NCBI GenBank assembly: GCA_964392305.1
Contig: CAYMPV010000006.1
Coordinates: 168,707 to 232,706, forward strand
DNA length: 64,000 nt
DNA from: JACKIC01 sp964392305
GTDB lineage: Bacteria; Planctomycetota; UBA1135; UBA2386
Direction of reading: 5' to 3'
Under the pieces are notes generated by a model. The model was not told the DNA's origin. It saw nothing but the letters and a program-made list of their open reading frames with translations, and searched no databases. Within the stretch, counting starts at the first letter, position 1; the number at the start of each line of letters is the position of its first letter. Below, one piece after another: positions 59,440-64,000 of the stretch. A program made the translations under genes and the position numbers.

Positions 59440-61002
59440 ATGGCGAAGATCGCGAGCATCCTGATCGTCGACCCCGTTCCTGCGACGCAGGCCCGCTACC
59501 TCGAGTTGCTCGAGAAGGGCGAACACGAGGTCGTGGTCGCCGACACGTTGACGCAGGCCTCGGCACATCTGGGCGCGACCTGCGTCGACCTGGTGCTGGC
59601 CGCCGACTGCCTGGGTGCGGGCGAGCTGGCGCTGCTGTCGCAGAGCGCGCTGCAGCGCGGTGCGACGTTGGTGCTCGGTTGTGGCTCGACGCCGACGATC
59701 GATTCCTACCGCCTGGCGATGGAGCTCGGCTGCCACGACCTGCTGCCCCTGGACGGCACGCCGGCGGCCGCCGCAGCGACCTTGGCGCGCGCGCGGGTGC
59801 GCCGTGACGAGGCCGCCCAGGTTCGCGAGGAGATTCGTCGCCTCGAGTTCCAATCCGAGGAGTTGCGGCAGCGATGCGCACAGCAGGCGGTGCGCTTCTC
59901 GGAATCCCAGGAGACCTTCTTCCTCGACCTGTCCCGAATGATGACCATCATCACGAACATCATGGACGGCATCGTGTTCGTGGACCGTGCCGGCAACGTC
60001 ACGCTCCTCAATCCGGTGGCCGAGGACCTGCTCGGTGTGAAGTCCTTCGTGGCCCTCGGCAAGCCCATTGCGGCGATGCAGGGCCGTACCGAACTGGTCG
60101 GCGCGCTCGGTGCCGATCACGGTCGGCTCGAGAGCCACAAGGAGGTCACGCAGACGGTCGAAGTGCACCACAGCGAGCAGGACCTGCTGTACATCAAGTG
60201 CATCACCAGTCGCGTGCTCGACTACCGCGGGCAACCGGCCGGCGCCCTGTCGGTGCTCAAGGACGTCACCGCCGAGTTCAAGACCGACCAGCTCAAGAAC
60301 CAGTACCTGTCGATCGTCGCGCACGAGCTGCGCACGCCGCTCACCGGCATCAAGACGTTCTCGACGATGATGGTCAAGGGCGCGCTCGGCGCCCTCTCCG
60401 AGCCACAGCAGCGCGTTTGCGAGAGCATCCGCGAGCAGTCGGTGCGGCTCGAGCACCAGATCGACAAGCTCATCAACCTGGGCAACCTCGAGTCGGCCGA
60501 CTACGGCCAGGACCGCGAGGTGTTCAGCGTCGCCGAGTTCACCAACGGCCTGCTGGCGCCGTTCGAGCAGCCGGCGCGCGACCGGCGCATCGACCTGCAG
60601 CTGCACGTCGCGGAGACCGACCTCGGCATCTACGGCGATCGTTCGGATCTGCGGCGGGCCTGCCAGGCGCTGGTCGAGAACGCGATCAAGTTCGCGCCTG
60701 ACGAGGGCCACGTCGCCGTTCGCATCGAGGTCACGGACTCGGGCGAACTGGTCTTCGGCGTCAAGGACGACGGCATCGGCATCGATCCGCGCTACCAGCG
60801 GCGGGTCTTCGAGAAGTTCTTCCAGGTCGAAGACCCCCTCACCCGGCACCACGGCGGCGCCGGATTGGGCCTGTTCGTCGCCCGGGGAATCGTGGAAGCG
60901 CACGGAAGTCGGATCAAGATCTCCAGCCAACTGGGCCAGGGAGCCGATTTCACCTTTGCGCTGCCGGTTTACCAACCGTCCGCCGAGACCGCCGAGGTCT
61001 AG
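59440..61002 (+). CDS. Cytoplasmic sensor histidine kinase with receiver-like and PAS domains
   Basis: The protein has 520 aa and starts MAKIASILIVDPVPATQ. Residues 5-115 resemble a receiver domain, but the phosphate-accepting Asp appears shifted (VDLVLAADCLG), so it may be a pseudo-receiver. A helix (120-155) leads to a PAS domain (165-275, MDGIVFVDRAGNVTLLNPVA). HisKA has His295 in IVAHELRTPLTGI. The ATPase domain has VENAIKFAPDE (N box), GVKDDGIGID (G1) and GGAGLGLFVARGIV (G2). No membrane segment is present, so it senses an internal signal. It probably phosphorylates the response regulator encoded 23 bp downstream. Confidence 0.91.
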   Translation: MAKIASILIVDPVPATQARYLELLEKGEHEVVVADTLTQASAHLGATCVDLVLAADCLGAGELALLSQSALQRGATLVLGCGSTPTIDSYRLAMELGCHDLLPLDGTPAAAAATLARARVRRDEAAQVREEIRRLEFQSEELRQRCAQQAVRFSESQETFFLDLSRMMTIITNIMDGIVFVDRAGNVTLLNPVAEDLLGVKSFVALGKPIAAMQGRTELVGALGADHGRLESHKEVTQTVEVHHSEQDLLYIKCITSRVLDYRGQPAGALSVLKDVTAEFKTDQLKNQYLSIVAHELRTPLTGIKTFSTMMVKGALGALSEPQQRVCESIREQSVRLEHQIDKLINLGNLESADYGQDREVFSVAEFTNGLLAPFEQPARDRRIDLQLHVAETDLGIYGDRSDLRRACQALVENAIKFAPDEGHVAVRIEVTDSGELVFGVKDDGIGIDPRYQRRVFEKFFQVEDPLTRHHGGAGLGLFVARGIVEAHGSRIKISSQLGQGADFTFALPVYQPSAETAEV

Positions 61003-61025
61003 CGCACACCGCGGAGAGATTCGTC

Positions 61026-61400
61026 ATGCAACGGACCGTACTGATCATCGAAGACGAGAAGCTCATCATCGTCAGCACCCAGATGGTGTTGGAGGCGGCC
61101 GGCTTCAAAGTCGAGTCGGCCACCAACGGCGAAGATGGCATCACCAAGGCGAAGGGGCAGACCCCTGACCTGATCCTGCTCGACATCATGATGCCGGGCA
61201 TCGACGGGTGGGAGACGCTCACGCGGCTGAAGCGGGACACCGCGACCGCGCACATCCCCGTCGTGATCTTCACGGCCCGCGAGCACGCTCGTGGCCACCA
61301 GAAGAGCACCGACATGGGCGCCGCGGACTACTTCCGCAAGCCGTTCGAGCCGGACGAGCTCATCGACCTGGTCGAGAAGCACATCGGTCAGCAGGCCTGA
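61026..61400 (+). CDS. Single-domain response regulator (CheY-like)
   Basis: The protein has 124 aa. It is a receiver domain only: acidic pair in LIIEDEKL, Asp53 in LILLDIMMPG, Thr83 in VIFTAREH and Lys105 in FRKPFEPDE. It has no output domain, so it must act by binding a partner, possibly the HD-domain protein encoded next. It lies directly after the histidine kinase gene and is its likely target. Confidence 0.93.
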   Translation: MQRTVLIIEDEKLIIVSTQMVLEAAGFKVESATNGEDGITKAKGQTPDLILLDIMMPGIDGWETLTRLKRDTATAHIPVVIFTAREHARGHQKSTDMGAADYFRKPFEPDELIDLVEKHIGQQA

Positions 61401-61428
61401 TCGGGTCGGCTTCGGCCGGCGGCAATCG

Positions 61429-62445
61429 ATGAGCAGGGACGCGAGCAATCGGCGGTGCATCGCGGCGCTCTGGGCCCTCGTCGAGACCGCGTCCGGCCGC
61501 GCGCCGAAGGACCTCGACGTCGTCGCCGCCGCGGCGAGGTTGGCGCTCGGCGACGCGATGGGTGACGAGAGTTACCTGATCGTGCACGAGAACTGCGGTG
61601 CGATCTTCGTGGACGGTCACCTGATCCCGCTCGCCGTCGACGTGTTCGCGGCGGCCAAGGGACTCGCCGAGCAGATGCAGGCGCACGGCGTCAGCGAGAT
61701 CCTGTTCGATCGCCATGTCGATGCGGAGGACCTGGCGCAATGGTCGAGCGGGTTCGCCGCCGCCGCGGTCGGCACGCCAGGTCCGACGGGCGAGGCGCGC
61801 ATCCACGTCGGGGTGCGTGGTGCCGCCGCAGAGCCGGTGTTGACGTTGGGCCGCCAACGCGCCGTGACCGAGGCTGGCGATTCGCACCTGCGCGCGGTCT
61901 ACCTCGAGAACCAGCTGATGGCGATGGTCGACGAACGTCGCATCGCTCCTGGCATCGCCCGCTGCGTGCTGCACGGTGTCGTCGAGTACCTGCTGCAACT
62001 GCCCGGAGGGCTCGAGCCGCTGACGCTGCTGCAGGGCGAACCCAAGGCGCTGCGGCAGGCGTTGCACGTCGCGGTCGTGGCCGTGCATCTGGCGCGCCTC
62101 GCCGGCTGGCCGCAGAGCCGACTCGGCGAACTCGGCGCGGTGGCCCTGCTGCACGACGTCGGTGCGTTGCTCGATGCTTCGCGGCCTGCCGAGGCCGGAT
62201 TGGCCTGGATGCTCGAGCGTGGTGCCGACGACTTCTGGCTGCGTGGCGCGTTCGTGGCAGCGAGCTGGCGGCAGGAGAATGGGGCGCTGGCCGTCGACGG
62301 GGTGGAGTTGCTGACTCTCGACCTGGTGCGCCTGGCGGTGCGGCATTGGCGCGATCTGCGGGGCGGCGGCGCCGAGGACCCCGAACTCGCAGCTCTGGCG
62401 CAGGCCGGTGCCGCGACGTTGTCGGCGGCAGCGGGCCAGTCCTGA
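61429..62445 (+). CDS. Degenerate HD-domain protein of the two-component cluster
   Basis: The protein has 338 aa and starts MSRDASNRRCIAALWALVE. An N-terminal helical part contains DESYLIVHENCGAIFVDGHL. The middle to end has HVAVVAVHLARLAGWP and VALLHDVGALLD with the HD pair at 242-243, arranged as in HD phosphohydrolases, but later metal ligands are hard to place and there is no HHE/GYP motif. It could be an inactive HD or a divergent nucleotide hydrolase controlled by the adjacent response regulator. It starts 28 bp after that gene. Confidence 0.68.
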   Translation: MSRDASNRRCIAALWALVETASGRAPKDLDVVAAAARLALGDAMGDESYLIVHENCGAIFVDGHLIPLAVDVFAAAKGLAEQMQAHGVSEILFDRHVDAEDLAQWSSGFAAAAVGTPGPTGEARIHVGVRGAAAEPVLTLGRQRAVTEAGDSHLRAVYLENQLMAMVDERRIAPGIARCVLHGVVEYLLQLPGGLEPLTLLQGEPKALRQALHVAVVAVHLARLAGWPQSRLGELGAVALLHDVGALLDASRPAEAGLAWMLERGADDFWLRGAFVAASWRQENGALAVDGVELLTLDLVRLAVRHWRDLRGGGAEDPELAALAQAGAATLSAAAGQS

Positions 62446-62466
62446 GTGCTGGCGGCGCCGTTGGCG

Positions 62467-63735
62467 TCACTCGTGGCGCAGCGCCTCGACCGGATCCATG
62501 TTGGCCGCCCGCCATGCGGGGTAGATGCCGAACACGACGCCGACCGCGGCCGAGATGCCGAACGCGAGCATCACGTGTGGCACCAGGATGATCGTCTTCT
62601 GCGCGAACCAGGCCTCGATACCGATCGGCACCAGCATGCCGAGCAGCACGCCGACCACGCCGCCCAGCGCCGACAGCACGCCGGCTTCGACCAGGAACTG
62701 CTGGATGATGTGTTTGCGCTTGGCGCCCAGCGCGCGGCGGATGCCGATCTCGCGGGTGCGTTCGGTGACCGTCGCCAGCATCACGTTCATGATGCCGATG
62801 CCGCCGACCAGCAGGCTGATCGACGCGATCACGGCGAGCACGATGTTGAACATGCGTTTGCTCGCCTCCTCCTGCTTGAGCAGCTCCAGAGGCACGGTGA
62901 TCTCGACGTCGTTCTGCTGCTTGTGCGCCTCGAGCAGCAGGTCGCGCAGGATCCGCGCCGCGCTCTGCACCTCCTCGGAGGTCTCGAGTTTGACCTTGAT
63001 CTCGTTGAGTTCGATGCGTTCGCGTTTGAACGAACCGCCCGATTGCGTCGACACCTCTTCGCCGAAGCGGCGGCGCGACGTCGAGATCGGGATGAACATG
63101 CACTCGTCGTAGGTCGTGCCGGCCGGGCCAGCAGCGCGGCCCTGGTACTCGAGCACGCCGACGACCACGTAGCGGTCGTCGTTGCCGGTGAGCACCGTCT
63201 GGCCGAGGGGGTTCTCGAGCGGGAACAGCGTGTTGGCGAGGCTGGCGCCGATCACGCAGGTGTTGCTGAGGGTCTGGTCGTCGACCTCGCTGAGCCAGCG
63301 GCCTTCACCGACGTGCATGTTGGTGACTTCGAGGAAGTCGGTCTCGGTGCCGACCACGATCGTGGTGCGGAAGTTCTCGCCGCGCATCAGCGGCCGCTGC
63401 ACCTCACGCACACGCACGACCTTGGCCCGGGGCAGGGCCGACTGCACGAGGTCGGCTTCCTGGTACAGCAGGCCGTAGGCCATCGCCGAGAACGCACTCT
63501 GCGAACTGCTCTGCTGCGTGTCCGGCGGCTTGACGCTGCGGGCCAGGATGTTGGTCACACCCATGTCGCGGAAGCGGTCGAGCGCCTCCTTGCTGGCGCC
63601 TTCGCCGACCGCGAGCATCGCGATCACCGAGGCCACGCCGAACAGGATGCCGGCGGTGGTCAGGCAGCTGCGGAGTTTGTGCAGCATCAGGCTCTTGAGC
63701 CCGAGCTTGACCGTGCGCATGTTGTCGCGGATCAC
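62467..63735 (-). CDS. MacB-type ABC transporter permease
   Basis: The protein has 422 aa. The GTG start overlaps the ATPase stop (GTGA) and has GGAGG six bases upstream. SLMLHKLRSCLTTAGILFGV is the first helix of the FtsX/MacB family. A periplasmic domain of about 230 residues follows (VGEGRWLSEVDDQTLSNTCV, NPLGQTVLTGNDDRYVVVGV), then three helices with IGIMNVMLATVTERTREIGI and RALGAKRKHIIQQFLVEAGV, the conserved coupling motif. It works with the upstream ATPase to drive an outer-membrane exporter or lipoprotein system; no MacA-like adaptor is visible in the window. Confidence 0.92.
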   Translation of the reverse strand: MIRDNMRTVKLGLKSLMLHKLRSCLTTAGILFGVASVIAMLAVGEGASKEALDRFRDMGVTNILARSVKPPDTQQSSSQSAFSAMAYGLLYQEADLVQSALPRAKVVRVREVQRPLMRGENFRTTIVVGTETDFLEVTNMHVGEGRWLSEVDDQTLSNTCVIGASLANTLFPLENPLGQTVLTGNDDRYVVVGVLEYQGRAAGPAGTTYDECMFIPISTSRRRFGEEVSTQSGGSFKRERIELNEIKVKLETSEEVQSAARILRDLLLEAHKQQNDVEITVPLELLKQEEASKRMFNIVLAVIASISLLVGGIGIMNVMLATVTERTREIGIRRALGAKRKHIIQQFLVEAGVLSALGGVVGVLLGMLVPIGIEAWFAQKTIILVPHVMLAFGISAAVGVVFGIYPAWRAANMDPVEALRHE

Positions 63736-64000
63736 GACGCACCTCCGCCGCTCGGCGCCGAAGAGTTCTGCGCCAGGCGATTGTCGACGATCTTCTCGAC
63801 CTCGCCGTCCTTGAGCCACAGCGTCTTGTCGGCGCGCTGGGCGACGTTCTCGTTGTGGGTGACGATCACGATCGTGACGCCTTCGGCGCGCAGTTCGTCG
63901 AGCACTGCCAGGATCTCGAGTTCGGTGTTGCTGTCGAGGTTGCCGGTGGCTTCGTCGGCCAGCAGGAACAGCGGGTCGTTCATGAGCGCGCGCGCGATCG
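63732..64000 (-). CDS. ABC transporter ATP-binding protein (MacB/LolD-like, partial)
   Basis: The N-terminus lies beyond the window. The visible 89 residues cover IARALMNDPLFLLADEATGNLD, where Walker B is LLADEATGNLD; the usual DEP is DEA. IVTHNENVAQRADKTLWLKDG is the switch His. It energises the permease encoded next, with a GTGA overlap. The D-loop Ala is a mild variation and should still allow hydrolysis. Confidence 0.85.
   Translation of the reverse strand, partial: IARALMNDPLFLLADEATGNLDSNTELEILAVLDELRAEGVTIVIVTHNENVAQRADKTLWLKDGEVEKIVDNRLAQNSSAPSGGGAS

Overview
The window is a dense, very GC-rich stretch of bacterial chromosome. It most resembles a Planctomycetota genome. Supporting signs are an ECF sigma factor of the planctomycete type next to a Ser/Thr kinase fused to a formylglycine-generating-enzyme-like domain, a second sigma factor fused to a membrane segment and carboxypeptidase-regulatory repeats, a PVC-type dehydrogenase/cytochrome/discoidin protein, a type I sulfatase, and many exported proteins whose signal peptides end in Ala-Gln. 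No rRNA, tRNA, CRISPR array, integrase or transposase was seen, so this looks like core chromosome with lineage-specific genes. Lineage below phylum is not settled.

Layout. 1-3050 (minus): a partial membrane-anchored protein and the sigma/CarboxypepD fusion. 3193-7392 (plus): a PGM1-like ATP-grasp ligase and the PVC cytochrome. 7415-9586: a kelch-like secreted protein. 9662-13148 (minus): a tight four-gene operon for sugar or sugar-acid metabolism (TIM-barrel epimerase, enolase-superfamily dehydratase/racemase, VOC protein, 2-hydroxyacid dehydrogenase). 13283-18090: an exported methyltransferase/TIM-barrel fusion, a sulfatase and a lipoprotein. 18148-18224: a perfect 37-bp-arm palindrome just ahead of topB. 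20535-26010: a CarboxypepD-like protein, a small exported protein, and the ECF/kinase pair. 26082-29646 (minus): a frameshifted secreted beta-propeller-like gene, a rho-like gene with an altered P-loop, and coaE.

29918-39940 (plus): a membrane-anchored coiled-coil protein with a BRCT-like end, a hairpin-rich 400-bp gap, and a tightly coupled row tatC-cinA-giant kinase-lipoprotein-PP2C phosphatase. 39950-45656: a cupin, a structured 640-bp gap, a UDP-galactopyranose-mutase-like flavoenzyme, an MFS transporter, a binding-protein-like gene and a PDZ lipoprotein. 45771-53416: mutM and a split propionyl-CoA carboxylase module (methylmalonyl-CoA epimerase, carboxyltransferase, biotin carboxylase, biotin carrier) interrupted by a Gfo/Idh/MocA oxidoreductase and nhaA. 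53421-58670: a CWC-finger/mutarotase fusion, a coiled-coil membrane protein, ptsI, and a translationally coupled protein with four Myb/SANT-like repeats. 58967-62445: STAS, histidine kinase, response regulator and HD-domain genes. 62467-64000 (minus): a MacB-type ABC exporter cut by the window end.

Phospho-signalling dominates: two Ser/Thr kinases with FGE-like ends, a PP2C phosphatase, a two-component/STAS group, PTS enzyme I and two sigma factors. Many transcription units carry a TANNNT box, often preceded by GC, close to the start codon and without a Shine-Dalgarno, which suggests frequent leaderless transcripts. Start codons were set using signal peptides, domain boundaries, Shine-Dalgarno sequences, these boxes and ATGA/GTGA overlaps.
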